Shown here piece by piece: positions 46,610-58,174 of a stretch of 64,000 bases of DNA (within the stretch, counting starts at the first letter, position 1; each line of letters opens with the position of its first letter). Source of the DNA: Glebionis coronaria (taxonomy: Eukaryota; Streptophyta; Magnoliopsida; Asterales; Asteraceae); the NCBI GenBank assembly GCA_025667525.1, contig CM046878.1, positions 94,131,237-94,195,236 of the forward strand. Reading direction: 5' to 3'. The position numbers and the translations under genes were made by a program. The notes beneath the pieces are model-generated. The model did no database searches and was not told the origin of the DNA. It saw only the letters and a list, made by a program, of their open reading frames with translations.

Positions 46610-49136
46610 TTAATTCATCGAGTTCATGCAATTGCAAGAATCGGTTTTCTCCAGCGATTTTGAGATCGGGATTACAGCTTCTTAATGCCCAATAAGCACG
46701 GTGCTCAATTTTGAAGGGGAAGTGACATGTTTCACCGTACCATAAACGATAAGGTGTTGTGCCAATTGGTGTATTATAAGCTGTTCGGAATGCCCACAGA
46801 GCGTCGTCAAGTTTCCTTGACCAAATGGAAGGATTGTCCTTAACCTTTTTTTGAGTATTCTTTTTAAGGCTCTGTTGGTATTCTCAACTTGTCCACTCGT
46901 TTGTGGATGATATGCGGTGGCAAAGCGATGGGTGACTCCATAACGCTTTAAGATTTTACCCATTTGTTTGTTACAAAAATGGGAACCTCGATCGCTAATT
47001 AAAGCTTTCGGCATTCCATAACGAGAGAAAAGCTTTTTCAGAAAATTGATTACGGCTCGTGAATCGTTCGTGGCTAAAGCTTCGGCTTCAGCCCATTTGG
47101 ACATGTAATCAATAGCGACTAAGATATATTCGAACTTATAGGATTTGGGAAAGGGTCCTATGAAATCAATTCCCCATACGTCAAATATTTCGCTAACTTG
47201 GATGATGTTTTGAGGCATCTCATCTCTTCGTGAGAGGCTACCAGTACGTTGGCAAGCATCACAATTTTCGACTTGAGTATAGGCCTCTTTAAAAATTGTT
47301 GGCCAATAGAAACTAGCATCAAACACTTTTTTCGCAGTGGTGGAAGGACCATAATGTCCCCCAGTAGGGCCATGATGACATTCATCAAGGATCTTTATTG
47401 TTTCCGCACAATAAACACATCTCCTAATCATGCCATCGGGGCATACCTTGAAAAGGTAGGGATCTTCCCAGAAATAGTGTTTTAGGTCGGAAAAGAATTT
47501 ACATCGTTGGTGATAGGTTAAACCTTTTCTTAGAATTCTTCCAACGAGGTAATTTGCAAAATCTGCGAACCACACAAATTCGTCCGTAGAGATTTTCATA
47601 AGAGTTTCATCGGGAAAATAGTCATCGATATCTTTGTCCCTTAACTCTTCCATGTTTGGATTTTCAAGTCGCGACAAATGATAGGCTGCGACGTTTTCAG
47701 CTCCTTTCTTGTTTTGAATTTCGATGTCAAATTCATGGAGTAGTAAAATCCATCTAATAAGACGCGACTTAGCATCTTGTTTAGAGAATAGGTATTTCAA
47801 CGTGGAGTGATCGGTGAATACAATCGTTTTTTACAACAGGAGATAGGATTGAAATTTGTCAAAAGCAAAAACTACGGCAAGTAGTTCTTTCTCGGTGATT
47901 GTGTAGTTGAGCTGCGCGCTATTTAGAGTTTTGCTCGCAAAGTGTATAGGACGGAAATGTTTTCCTTCGCGTTGTCCTAATACGGCTCCTACAACGAAAT
48001 CGCTTGCATCACACATAAGTTCAAACGGTCGCGACCAATCCGGTGAGGGTGCATTCGTTAACTTGTCTTTTAAGCTTTTCAAATGCCTTTATGCGTTCTT
48101 CGTTGAAATCAAAGACTATGTCTTTTTCAAGGAGTTTGGTCATCGGTCTAGCAATTTTGGAAAAGTCTTTTATGAATCGGCGGTAGAATCTCGCATGACC
48201 TAGAAAACTTCTAACAGCTTTAACGTTAGTTGGTGGTGGTAATTCGGATATCACTTCGATCTTGGCTTTGTCTACTTCCAATCCGGCTCCGGAGACTTTG
48301 TATCCAAGCACAATTCCTTCAGTCACTATAAAGTGACATTTCTCCTAATTGAGCACGAGATGAGCTTGTTTGCATCGGATGAGCATGTGCTCTAGATTAA
48401 AAAGGCAAGACTCGAATGAGTTTTCGAAGACTGAGAAATTATCCATAAAAACTTCCATGGATACTTCGATCATGTCTTGAAAGATCGCGATCAGACACCT
48501 TTGAAAAGTCGTAGGTGCATTGCAAAGACCAAAAGGCATACGCCTATAAGCAAATGTTCCAAAAGGACACGTGAAAGTGGTCTTGTCTTGATCGGATGGT
48601 TCGATAGGTATTTGGAAATATCCGGAAAAGCCATCGAGAAAACAAAAGAATTTGTTCCCCGCTAGTCTTTCTAACATTTGGTCCATGAATGGTAGAGGAA
48701 AATGATCTTTCGTGTGGCATCATTCAATTTGTGGTAATCAATACACACACGCCAACCGGTAACGGTTCTTGTAGGGACAAGTTCTTTATGTTCGTTGGTC
48801 ACAACAGTCATTCCTCCTTTCTTAGGAACGTAGTGAATAGGACTAACCCAAGGACTATCTTCTATGGCAAAGATGATTCCTGCTTCAAGGAGTTTGATTA
48901 CTTCGGCTTTTACAATCTCCTTCATGTTTGGGTTAAGTCGACGTTGTCTCTCAATAACGGGCTTGGAATCGTCTTCAAGATTGATCTTGTGTTTGCAAAA
49001 TTGCGAATCAATTTCCGGTATATCGGATGTTTTCCATGCAAACGCTTCTTTGTGGTTTTTGAGCATAGAAACAAGACGTTTCTTCTGATCTTCCTCAAGT
49101 GAGGCTGAGATAATCACCGGAAGGAGTGATCCTTCT
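46610..49136 (-). pseudogene. pol: F pol, RT, RNase H and integrase
   Basis: In order: RT N-terminal (PWVSPIHYVPKKGG, TVTGWRVCIDYHKLN), RT palm (GFSGYFQIPI, FGLCNAPTTFQRC, then FMDN at 48446-48438), thumb (SFLGHARFYRRFIKDFSKIA), RNase H (LMCDASDFVVGAVLGQ), then integrase with a HHCC finger (H143, H149, C180, C183 of the last 372-codon frame) and triad D212, D270, E306. It should copy and insert F. Breaks: a frameshift at about 49137, one near 48680, TAG near 48342, a frameshift near 48065, TAA near 47829 and a frameshift near 46860. The second catalytic Asp of the RT box is Asn. Confidence 0.9.
48438..48443 (-). other. Altered RT active-site codon in F
   Basis: The minus strand reads GAT AAT where a second Asp codon is expected in the RT catalytic pair. 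A single G to A change explains it. It alone should abolish polymerase activity. Confidence 0.8.
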
Positions 49137-50367
49137 CTAGATAAGCGTATCGAGATGTTTGGGAAGAGATTTTAATTCAAGATCCGTTGGTGGATCATGA
49201 ATATATTTGTGAACTACAAAGTTCGACTTCGAAGGAAAAACTTCGAAGGGTTTGTTTTCCTCTTCTTCTAGAGTTACTTCAGAATCAACGGCCATGAATA
49301 CTTCGAAGTCACGATCATGATCGGTATCACTAATCTTTTCCGAAGTCGTTTGGAATGGTGCGTTGTCATCAAGCAATGCATCCAACTCTTCTTCCGTTAC
49401 TTCATCGACAACATCCACGCGGAAGCACGTGTCATCATTGGAATGCGAATGTTGCATAGCTATATCGACTAAGAATGTGACTCGATCATCACCAACTCCA
49501 ATGTTGAGTTCTTTATTCTTCACACGAATGATAGCATCGTCGGTGTGCAAGAATGGTCGTCCTAAAATGAGAGGGACGTGATGGTCTTCCTCCATTTCAA
49601 GGATTACGAAGTCAGCGGGAAATATGAATTTGCCAACTTGAACAAGCATGTTCTCGGTTATCCCAATGGGATATTGGTAAGTGTGGTTAGCCAAACGTAT
49701 ACTCATACTTGTAGGTTTCAAAGTATTGTTTGAAATATTCTTGTATAATGAGTATGGCATAATATTGATACTCGCGCCTAGATCGGACAAGGCGTGACAT
49801 TCAACATTGTTGGCTAGGGTACATGGTATGAGAAAGCTTCCTGGATCTCCGAGCTTTCGTGGAAGTTTGCTTTGCAAGGCTGCAGAACATTCTTCATTCA
49901 AAAATGCAGCAGAGATTTGATCCGTCTTACTATGGTTGCTCACAAGATCTTTGTGGAATTTCCCATAGTTGGGCATGCCGTTTAAGATATCAACAAGGGG
50001 AACGTTGATCTTAAATTCTTTGATCATCTTAAGGAATTTGGAATTACGAGCCTCCATCTTTTCCTTTCGTAGGCGTTGAGGATATGGATTTTTTGCTGTA
50101 TACGCCTTTGGTGTTGGTTTTGGAATGGGTGTTCTTTGTTTTGGTTTGTGGTTTGGAAGGAGGAACGGTTTCATCCTTCTCGGGCTCATCGGCTTCATCT
50201 TCACTTTCATCGGCGAAATTGGGAGCATTGGTGTTTGGGTTTTTTGGTGGATCATAACTCAGCCCACTCCTTGTGAATACGACATTCACATGTTCATTAC
50301 GGGAGGAGGGTGGGCGGTATGGTTTATCCGTAGATGGTTTTGGGTTTGTTTGAGTGTTGCTTGGCAA
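49137..50367 (-). pseudogene. F aspartic protease and end of gag
   Basis: The upper part (50367-50044) is a Pro/Lys/Thr-rich gag tail (HVNVVFTRSGLSYDPPKNPN). A frameshift near 50060 joins it to the protease frame. In that frame SKFLKMIKEFKINVPLVDIL is a conserved Athila-type stretch, followed by the protease with ALSDLGASINIMP (DLGAS at residues 158-162 of the 372-codon frame), then an acidic linker to RT. The active-site triad is present. A stop at 49137 comes from a frameshift just before RT begins. Confidence 0.85.
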
Positions 50368-50387
50368 CGAACCACTTGGTCGATTGG

Positions 50388-51765
50388 CTAATTGGTCACT
50401 GATTCGACCGATCTTGTTTTCGAGATCACTAATATTGGTTGTATGGTGTCTTTGTCCTCTTTCAACGTTGGTTTGAGATCGAAGAATTGGTTCTTAATGA
50501 ACGTGTTTGTTGATTTTTGAGATTCTATGAAAGCTAACAACATTTTCTCTAAGTTTGATCCTTCGTGTTTCTTTTCGTTTGATGGAGCGGAATTATCGTT
50601 CTCACGAGGTTGTGAGTTACGTTTTTCGTTTTTGGGTACCCACGCCAAATGTCGGGGTTTCTACCGTAGTACTCGATAACCACCTCTCGGTATCCTTGGG
50701 CGTAGTTTGCTTCTTGTGGTGGTTCTCTTATTGGTGTGTCATCACACTCCGTAGATGGGTGTGGTCCTCCAGAAAGAGTACATTCACCTTGCATTTCTTT
50801 CATTTCTTCTTTGATAGTTTCGAATTGCGAGTCGAATTTAGATGTGAGAGCGTCCATCTTTTCCATAAGTTTAGAATTTTCGCTACTCTCAACGAAAGCA
50901 ACGGTTTTCTTGAACGGTTTGGAACGGTTATCTTTGGACCAATCAAGAGAAATCGGTCTTTGAGCAATTGATATGCTTCGTTGGGAGTCTTATAGAGAAA
51001 GAGTCCACCGGTGTCAAGGATTGCTTGCGTCGGTTCATTGAGACCATGATAAAAGATTTGGATGATGGTTCCTTTTAATAAACCATGTCCATGACAACTA
51101 CGAAGTGGGTCTTTCATTCGGTTCCACGCATCAGTGAGTGTTTCTTGTGGAATTTGGGCGAAACCTCGAATTTCTCCCATGAGTCTTTCGTACATGACGG
51201 GTGGAAAGAAACGGCTAACAAAAGCGGTTCTCATTTGTTCCCATGTTTCAATGGTACCGGGCGTCAACTCATTATACCAAACTCTTGCATCTCCGGATAG
51301 AGATGATGGGAAGAGTTTGAGTTTTATAGCGTCTCCATCGACGTCGGCTCCATATCAGAACATGCCACATATTTCTATAAATTCGGATATGTGCTTATGC
51401 GGATCGGCCCGCGTACGGCCGTCAAATTGGCGATCTTTGATCATTGAAAGGTGATGACCTTTCACGGTGAAGTTCTCTCCAAGCTCAACTTGAACAATAG
51501 CAGCCTCGGGGGTAGGTGCTACTACTCGGTTGGCTGCCCACATTGATTGATCGTCAGCCATTGGGAATGGTAGATCGTTAAATGGGTTATAGACGACAAA
51601 TGCATCTAAGAGATTATCAAATGATGGGTTTTTGGTTTTTGGAATTCGGTTTTCAAGAGAAACAAAGGGTTGTTTCTTGCGGTTTTTCTTTCGAGATTGC
51701 TGAATATAACGTTCGGGATTGGTGTATGGACTAAGTAATTCTTGACCGGAAGAACGTGTATTCAT
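50388..51765 (-). pseudogene. gag: F gag
   Basis: The start is MNTRSSGQELLSPYTNPERY at 51765. The retrotransposon gag core, with WEQMRTAFVSRFFPP, RMKDPLRSCHGHGL, QIFYHGLN and NEAYQLLKDRF, lies at about 51270-50950. A Gln/Asn-rich tail and LEKMLLAFIESQK follow. A TGA at 51355 (CGA to TGA type) and two or three frameshifts between 50950 and 50388 break it. It would build the particle coat. No CCHC zinc knuckle is visible in the readable parts. Confidence 0.85.
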
Positions 51766-52156
51766 TCAAGTCTTGAAGAACTTTTGAAAAAAAGACTACG
51801 AGTAACAAAAATAAAAAGAAACAAAATATAACTAATAGGAAAATAAGTAAATAGGAAATTAAATAAACCAAACAAAATAAAAACATAATTTTTTTTAAGA
51901 GAAGCCGGTCAGCAACTATTGGTGTCGGTCGGCAAGTTGCGGACTGTTTGAGAGATGCCGGTCGGAAACTACCCGTGCCGGTCGGCAAGTTGCGGACTGT
52001 TTTGGAGAAGCCGGCGGCAAGTGGAGATGCCGGTCGGCAAAGTTGATTTTGCTGGATATTTTTTTTTTATTTTTGATTTTTGGGCTTTTTTTGGCAACAA
52101 GAACGCTACAATGGGTTTGATTATAGGATGATTTTGAAACTAAGAACGCAATCAAA
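51766..52156 (-). other. F leader with tandem GCCGGTCGGCAA repeats
   Basis: Between the primer site and gag. Around 51903-52045 a unit of about 35-50 bp containing GCCGGTCGGCAAGTTGCGG and ACTGTTT recurs four times, partly degenerate. The rest is A-rich on the plus strand. No reading frame is credible. Confidence 0.75.
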
Positions 52157-52174
52157 TCCCCGGCAGCGGCGCCA
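52157..52174 (-). other. F primer-binding site (tRNA-Asp type)
   Basis: Minus-strand TGGCGCCGCTGCCGGGGA matches, with one change, the tRNA-Asp-type primer site usual in Athila-like elements. It starts nine bases inside the LTR edge. Confidence 0.8.
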
Positions 52175-52183
52175 AAAACTAGA

Positions 52184-53492
52184 TGCGTCCCTCGTGTGAT
52201 GGATTTGTAGAACAAGTTTTAAATTTATAACACGAATTACCGGATTGACTAAAAACGCACGGGCAAGTATAACCCTTTCGTTTGTGTATACCTTTTATGT
52301 GGTAATACCGAGATCGTTCACGGAGATTTGGAAAACCTATGATCATTCAAAACTAAAACTATAATCGTTGATTGTAGCAATTGGTGACAAACAAATAACA
52401 AGTAAAAATGATGAGATTAATAATAAGATTAAGGGCAACACTTGGTAAAGACTAGTTTGAGCATCCGTAGTGGTATGATTGTGATGACACGTTTAACAAG
52501 TATGATTATGATAATTAGATGGATAATCCAATCTATTGTTTTCAAAAGCTTTAATCTTCGTCAAGACCTTGGTTAAAGAAAACAAGCATTAGACTCAATC
52601 ACTCAATTTAAGACTTAATCCAATTTCAACACATTTGATTCACGGTCGTTTCACGAATTTGCTGACATTTATAATTATGTTTCTTGATAATCAAAACTTC
52701 TTAAGAAATGATCAATACAAAAGATAGCCAATCATAGACAAACCGGCTATGACTTGTTGATAGAAAATAACCCTTTCGACCTATGAAATCTTCACCAACA
52801 AATTAGGTTTTGATAATAATTGTCACATGAAACATAAGTACTAATTGTTCATAGGAAAGCTTGACATTGAAATAAACAAAAATCACAATCACAACCACTA
52901 CTTCATACCACAAACATCATCCTACCAAGTGTAGAATGATAATTAGCTACTCATAACAAATGATGAAATAAACTCTGAAATAATAGTCTTACAAGTCATA
53001 ATCAAGAGTCTTACAAAGTGGAAATATGTTGCTAATGATTAGGGTAATGATCCCTAAGAGTTTCGTGATGTTAACTTTGCTTTTCGGACTCCAAAAGTGA
53101 CTTTTCTTGCACCACCTTGCTCAAATCCGGGAATGGAGGTTTGGACAAGGTTGAGAGAGTTATTTATGAGATGATATGAAGAGATATTTGAGTTGTGAAA
53201 AGATATATGATAGGTATGACCACTAGGGTCTTATTTATAGGCAAAGTTGATGCATGGCTTGGAGCCAAAGACAAATACTTGGAGCCAAAGCAAGTATAGA
53301 AACTTCTTCTATGATCTTGCATGAATTTAGACACAATTTCTGCCTATACAAAAGTTGGTGGCTTCTTCATCGTGTTGGTGGCTTCTTTGTGCTGGTTGAC
53401 TTGTATGCTCCTTAGAAATAGTTGTTCTTGCACCCAAAATTGATTTTCAAAGGCTTGTAACTTGTACACGGGGCTTGAACTTGACTAGGATT
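52184..53492 (-). repeat. F 5' LTR, truncated
   Basis: This is the second copy of the F terminal repeat; it retains the TATA box (53239-53231). It stops at GACTAGGATT, where Copia A begins; the complete LTR at 42594-44086 continues for another 174 bp at the same point. The missing end should lie beyond the right edge of the window. Confidence 0.9.
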
Positions 53493-54007
53493 TGTTGATC
53501 CCAAACTTAGATCGATTTAGCTTTATGTATACGAGATTAGATCAAGTTATACATGTAGAGAAACCTTTGTATATGTATATGATAATCTAAGTGTTATGCG
53601 GAATTAACACTTAAACAAGAACACACAAAGATGTAAAGAAACTTTCACTTGATTAATGATAACAAACTTGCTAACAATGAAAGTGTTTAACGTATGAAAA
53701 CTTATGTTGAACAATAACCTAAAGGTCTTATTTTTTAGACATAAGAAGCCTTGTACAAGAGTCTACGTATCAACTATTCTAGGTAAAGATAATTATAGAA
53801 AATACAATGTTGGACTTATCCTTACTAGAAACAAACTAGAAACAATATACGCGTAGACTAAATCTTTCCATCAGTGCTTGTCTTCAATGTATCAACGCTT
53901 GACTTCTTCTTGTCAACGCTTGATCTGTCAGCGTTTGTTTCTTCCTATCAACGCTTGATTTACTCTTGTCAGCGCTCAAGTAGACTGGCTATATTTTATT
54001 CCCAACA
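53493..54007 (-). repeat. A 3' LTR
   Basis: The minus strand starts TGTTGGGAATAA and ends TTTGGGATCAACA. It carries the TCARCG word at 53871, 53892, 53913, 53928, 53948 and 53969 (plus-strand positions), the same spacing plan as in C. The TATA box seen in C is degraded here (TCTAAAAAATAAG). Confidence 0.9.
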
Positions 54008-54059
54008 ATCCACCCCTAAACTTGATATCTACTCTAATAATCAAGTTTCTGAATAAACA

Positions 54060-56709
54060 TTAAAAACTAGGAGGAATCTTACAAACTTGCTCATATTGGT
54101 AATAAATATGTCTGATCAAATCTTTGGCCACATCACTTGAATAATCAATCTCTAGCTGTGTTGTCTTCATCTTCTCCAAGACTTCCTTGGACATGGAATA
54201 CTGAGCATCTACAAGAAGATACTCAGCAAACTTTGTAGAACTCAAGTAATATACACCAGCAGCTGAATACAAACGCCATTGATGACCACTGAGGTCATCT
54301 TCAAGATCCTTCCAAATAGCAGGATCTTCATCTCTTGGTCCATACATTCTCTTGAATGCTGACCACAGTTTTATTGCATTGACTGAACTAGGAGCTTTAG
54401 TCTCATACTTGGCTTCTAACAACCTCCAAAGGTCTACCAAGTCTTCTCTATCAAAACTTGCAAACAAAGATATAAGAGTGGTAAAAGTGTGAACCTCTTT
54501 TCCATACCTGCCAATCTTCCAAAACCCACATTCATCTTCTTCATAGCTTATAATAGGGTTTCTGGAATCAAGAGGTAACACTTGTACCATATCTGAAGCT
54601 TCCAATGGTGAGAGCTTGAGGCTCCTTCTTATAACAGCTTCATTTGGATTCAACCTATCCATATCTTTGGGAAACTCAAGAGGGATTCCCTTCTTCACAG
54701 GTCTGGGAACAATCATTGCCTTCTTAAGCTCCATCTCTTCTGCAAGTTCTTCTTTCCTTTCATCAGAAAGAAGTCTTAGAGTGTTTTCTTCCTGCACTCT
54801 TGCCCAAATGGGAAAAGCTTTGAACTCCAACTCTTCAAATGTCAATCCAATCAATTTCTTAAAAGTCCATCCTGTTCCATGACATCTGAGTAGCATGTAG
54901 TACAACTCCCTTCTATCCCTTTTCAACATTGAGAGAATATTGCTAGCCCTGTGTTTTAGAATTACCTTGCAATCCTTTTGTACTCTTAGAAGAATTTCCA
55001 AACCCCATATCTGGTCTGAAATAGTCAAATCTGGATTCTCCATACACCTATCTTCCCATGCATGGTACATCTGAACAACTTCTGGCATGTCAAAATCTAC
55101 TTGCAGTTTCAACTCATTCAACTTCTCTTTTGCCAACTCATCACCATACTCAAGTCTTTCTGGTTGTTCTATAATCATTACACTTGAGTCTGAACTGGCT
55201 TCATCACTTCCTTCTTGTTCTTCTGAAGTGACAACAAAAGGTGATTCACCCACCTTCTTTCTTTCTTGTTCCACAATTTGTGCAGCCAACCTTCTATCAA
55301 ACTCAATCTGTGCTGCATTCTTTGGAACATCTACTTCTACCATAATACCCTTACCCTTATCTAATGGATCAAAGGAGGGTAGGGAAGATGGTAATACCTG
55401 TGAAGAAACTTCTTTGATGATGGATGATGACTGGAATACATCAACCTCATCTGCATGTCTGTCAATGCTCAAATTTGCTTTGTCAGCGCCCAATTTACTC
55501 ATGTCAGCGTTCAAATCTTGTTTGTCAACGCCCAAGTTACCTGTCTCAGCGCCTCTTGTAATTTCTTCCAACATAGCTGTAAAGGACAAGTTTAAGTTTG
55601 TAGGAGTGACTAGAGACGTATCAAAACCTGTCTGTTGCTTCAAACTAGTTAGGGCCTTAACAACACCCAAAGATTCACCATCATGTGAGCCCTTATCACT
55701 CACATTAATCTGCTCATCCTCCCCTTTGGAAGATTCCTCCATCCCACGCCTTGTGCTAGCATTCTCCAAAATAACAATCCTCTCCCTCAATTACTTGAGT
55801 TCAAGGCCTTGTATACTGACAATTTGTACCAAGTCTGCATTTTGCTTTTGCAAGCTAATGCAGACAGCCATCAATTCCATTAATGTCATTGGTTCCAATC
55901 TGCCCTCCTCTAAAATGGGTATTTGACCTCCCAAGTTAGATTCATGGGGCATGGATGAGGTCTTAAAAATGTTAGGACTGTCTTGGCCTGCATCTTAGCC
56001 AGAACCAATAATCCCAGCCTCATCCATAGTACCAACCACACTTGTGGTGGTGGTTCTCTCTGCTACATGGCTAGGACCACTAGAGGAAAACACTCTAGTA
56101 GTCCTTTGGCGTTTTTGCAACCTATATTGTGTTGGGGGAGAAGATGATGTGGATTGGGTGAATGTGGGTTGGTTAAGGGGTGTTTGGGTCGGTGAAGGAT
56201 TGGTGTCAACGTTTGGAATAGGCATGTCAACGCCAACATTTAATGTGTCAACGTCGAAGGGTTCTTGGTCAATTTGCATGTGTTGTGGTGAAGTTAAAGG
56301 TTCAGGTATTGGATCAAGTTGGGGTTGTGGGTCTGGTTGGGGTTGTGTTGCTTCAATGACAGCAATCATAGCTGGGGTTAGGGGTAAGTCACGATGTGGG
56401 GGTGAGTTCATCTTTGTAAAAATTGCTTTCTTTTGCACAGGGATCTCATAAAAATCATCATGATCCCTTGTGCAGTAACTTTGGACATCAAAAACCATTT
56501 GTAAAAATCTGGGATAAGCTAATGTGATCTTATTCCCTTTGTTTTTACACATGCCCTCAAAAATCATTTTAGAATAATTAAACTTTTGCCCAGTAGCAAT
56601 GCACACAATAGCACTAGCAATAGATCTATTGATCTCATTGTGTGTGGTACACTTGGGACTCAAACATTGCAAGAGGACATGTATTAGGTACTTCCAGGCT
56701 GGGGGAAAC
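54060..56709 (-). pseudogene. A extra post-pol ORF, broken
   Basis: It aligns along its length with the 1023-codon ORF of Copia C. The right part (56709-55995) corresponds to C residues from about 140 (FPPAWKYLI, NEINRSIASAIVCIATGQK). The left part (55790-54060) corresponds to C residues from about 454 to the end. Two nonsense codons, in the GSG-DAGQ region near 55995 and before LRERIVILE at 55791, separate the open pieces. The N-terminal 140 residues are cut off by Copia B. It keeps the seven-residue repeat (LGVDKQD, LNADMSK, LGADKAN, LSIDRHA). The function is unknown. Confidence 0.85.
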
Positions 56710-57095
56710 TGTTGGGACATACAGATTTGATGATTACAAAACCTATAGGCAGAGATGAAGACAGAAGAAACAATAAGGACCTAATATGTAATATTAGGTT
56801 AGCTTAGTTAGTAAGCTAGGGTTTGGCTTGTAAACCCTAGTCCCTCTATTATATAAAGAGGGTTAGACACACATGTTGAGCATTCATTCATATACAATGT
56901 AAACTAAAGGTGTGTGTGCGTTGCTCCTGGTGTCAAGCCTATGAGGCACCAGGAGTAGTAGTAGTAGCTTATTAGTAAGCAGTTTATGAATAAGAAAGCC
57001 TTGTTCATAACTTTGATTGTGTTTGTTATTATGTTCCGCTGTGCATTACAATCATTGTTATATATCCCAGATGAGTCTAGATCTTGGACTCAACA
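56710..57095 (+). repeat. B 5' LTR, 386 bp
   Basis: TGTTGGGACATACAG to GGACTCAACA, with the primer site two bases further on. A TATA box, TATATAAA, lies at 56850-56857. It is unrelated in sequence to the A and C LTRs except for the TGTTGGGA start. Confidence 0.85.
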
Positions 57096-57097
57096 AG

Positions 57098-57109
57098 TGG
57101 TATCAGAGC
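57098..57109 (+). other. B primer-binding site (tRNA-Met type)
   Basis: TGGTATCAGAGC, the complement of the 3' end of initiator tRNA-Met, two bases after the LTR. Confidence 0.9.
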
Positions 57110-57167
57110 CTGGGAGGGTCTCTATACAAGAAGAATCAAGTTTTCTTATTTCTGACATTTTTTTATC

Positions 57168-57597
57168 ATGTCTGCCTCATCTTCTACTCAAACAGGAGAA
57201 GAAGGCACTCCTAAAATTGTGCAACCTCAGCAGATCCTGGCTACGGTCTCAAACACGAATGGTAAATTCCCTCTTCTGAAGAAGGGTGAACATGATAACT
57301 GGGCAATGAAGATGGAATGGTGGATCACCAACACTGATCAAGATCTTGGGAAGATCATTCTGAATGGGAACAGCAGGAAGCTTACTGGACGAGACAAGAA
57401 TGGTAATATTACTCTTCTTGACCCTAAATCTCATGAGGAAATCATAACTATTCAGAAGGAGGTAAAAGCAAAAACGATCTTGCTTCAATCTCTTCCTGAA
57501 GATCACATGGGTGACTTCTATCATTTGGATGATGCCAGAGAAATCTGGAATGGCATAAAAGCAAGGTTTGGCGGGAATGAGGAGTCAAAGAAAATGC
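57168..57597 (+). pseudogene. gag: B gag, truncated
   Basis: It starts MSASSSTQTGEEGTPKI, 59 bases after the primer site. FPLLKKGEHDNWAMKMEWW, LLQSLPEDHMGDFYHLDDA and EIWNGIKARFGGNEESKKM are the conserved Copia gag core, here about 143 native codons. The frame then runs into the C LTR (LIPNLDRLAL is not native). The C-terminal half, including any zinc knuckle, and pol are displaced beyond the window. It would form the particle coat. No stop occurs in the native part. Confidence 0.9.
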
Positions 57598-58122
57598 TGT
57601 TGATCCCAAACTTAGATCGATTAGCTTTGTGTATACGAGATTAGATCAAGTATAGCACGTAGAGAAACCTTTGTATATGCTTTGTGAATCTAAGTGTTAT
57701 GCGGAATTTAACACTTAATCAAGAACACAAGATGTAAACAAAACTTTCACTTTGATTATGAATCTCGAACTTGCTTACAATGAAAGATGTTTACGAATGA
57801 AAACTTATATAAAACTTGATATTGAACATTAACCTAAAGGTCTTCTTTTATAGACTAAGAAGCCTTGTACAATAAGCTACGTATCAACTATTCTAGGTAA
57901 AGATAAACATAGAAAATACATTGTCGTTTCTATCCTTACTAGAAGTATTCTAGAATATAATAAACGTGTAGCTTATATCTTCCATCAGTGCTTGTCTTCA
58001 ATGTGTCAACGCTTGACTTTAACTTGTCAACGCTTGAGCTGTCAGTGCTTGCTTTGTTCCTGTCAACGCTTGATTTGTTCTTGTCAGCGCTCAAGTGATC
58101 TGGCCTTAATTTATTCCCAACA
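57598..58122 (-). repeat. C 3' LTR, 525 bp
   Basis: The minus strand runs from TGTTGGGAATAAATTAAGG to TTTGGGATCAACA. The TATA box is TATAAAA at 57852-57846. Between the LTR start and the TATA box lie six TCARCG-type words (plus-strand positions 57985, 58006, 58027, 58042, 58063, 58084), so the cluster falls in U3, where retrotransposon enhancers sit. Confidence 0.9.
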
Positions 58123-58136
58123 ATCCTCCCCTAAAC
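58123..58136 (-). other. C polypurine tract
   Basis: Minus-strand GTTTAGGGGAGGAT directly precedes the 3' LTR. The matching tract in A (54021-54008) is GTTTAGGGGTGGAT, interrupted by a T. Confidence 0.85.
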
Positions 58137-58174
58137 TTGATATCCACTCTTATGATCAAGTTTCTGAATAAGCA

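Larger units (their letters stand above)
42594..53492 (-). mobile_element. Athila-like Gypsy retrotransposon F
   Basis: Minus-strand order from right: 5' LTR (cut at 53492 by Copia A), tRNA-Asp type primer site, repeated leader, gag, protease, RT, RNase H, integrase, 1-kb spacer, 3' LTR. This order and the DLGAS protease, FMD-type RT box and integrase style fit the Athila branch of Gypsy. There is no envelope-like ORF. It has several frameshifts and stops, an altered RT active site and a DNA transposon in the integrase gene, so it is inactive. It lies inside Copia E. Confidence 0.9.
53493..56709 (-). mobile_element. Copia retrotransposon A (visible 3' part)
   Basis: On the minus strand: part of the extra post-pol ORF, purine tract, 3' LTR. 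It sits in the F 5' LTR and is itself cut by Copia B at 56710. It is a diverged relative of Copia C (same ORF, same LTR plan). Its pol and 5' end must lie outside the window. Confidence 0.9.
56710..57597 (+). mobile_element. Copia retrotransposon B (visible 5' part)
   Basis: 5' LTR, primer site and the start of gag on the plus strand, cut at 57597 by Copia C. It was inserted into the extra ORF of A after GAAAC. The rest must lie beyond the right edge. Confidence 0.9.

Noticed and set aside
55087..55926. 279-codon plus-strand frame
   Set aside because: Antisense shadow of the extra ORF of Copia A; same codon positions mirrored.
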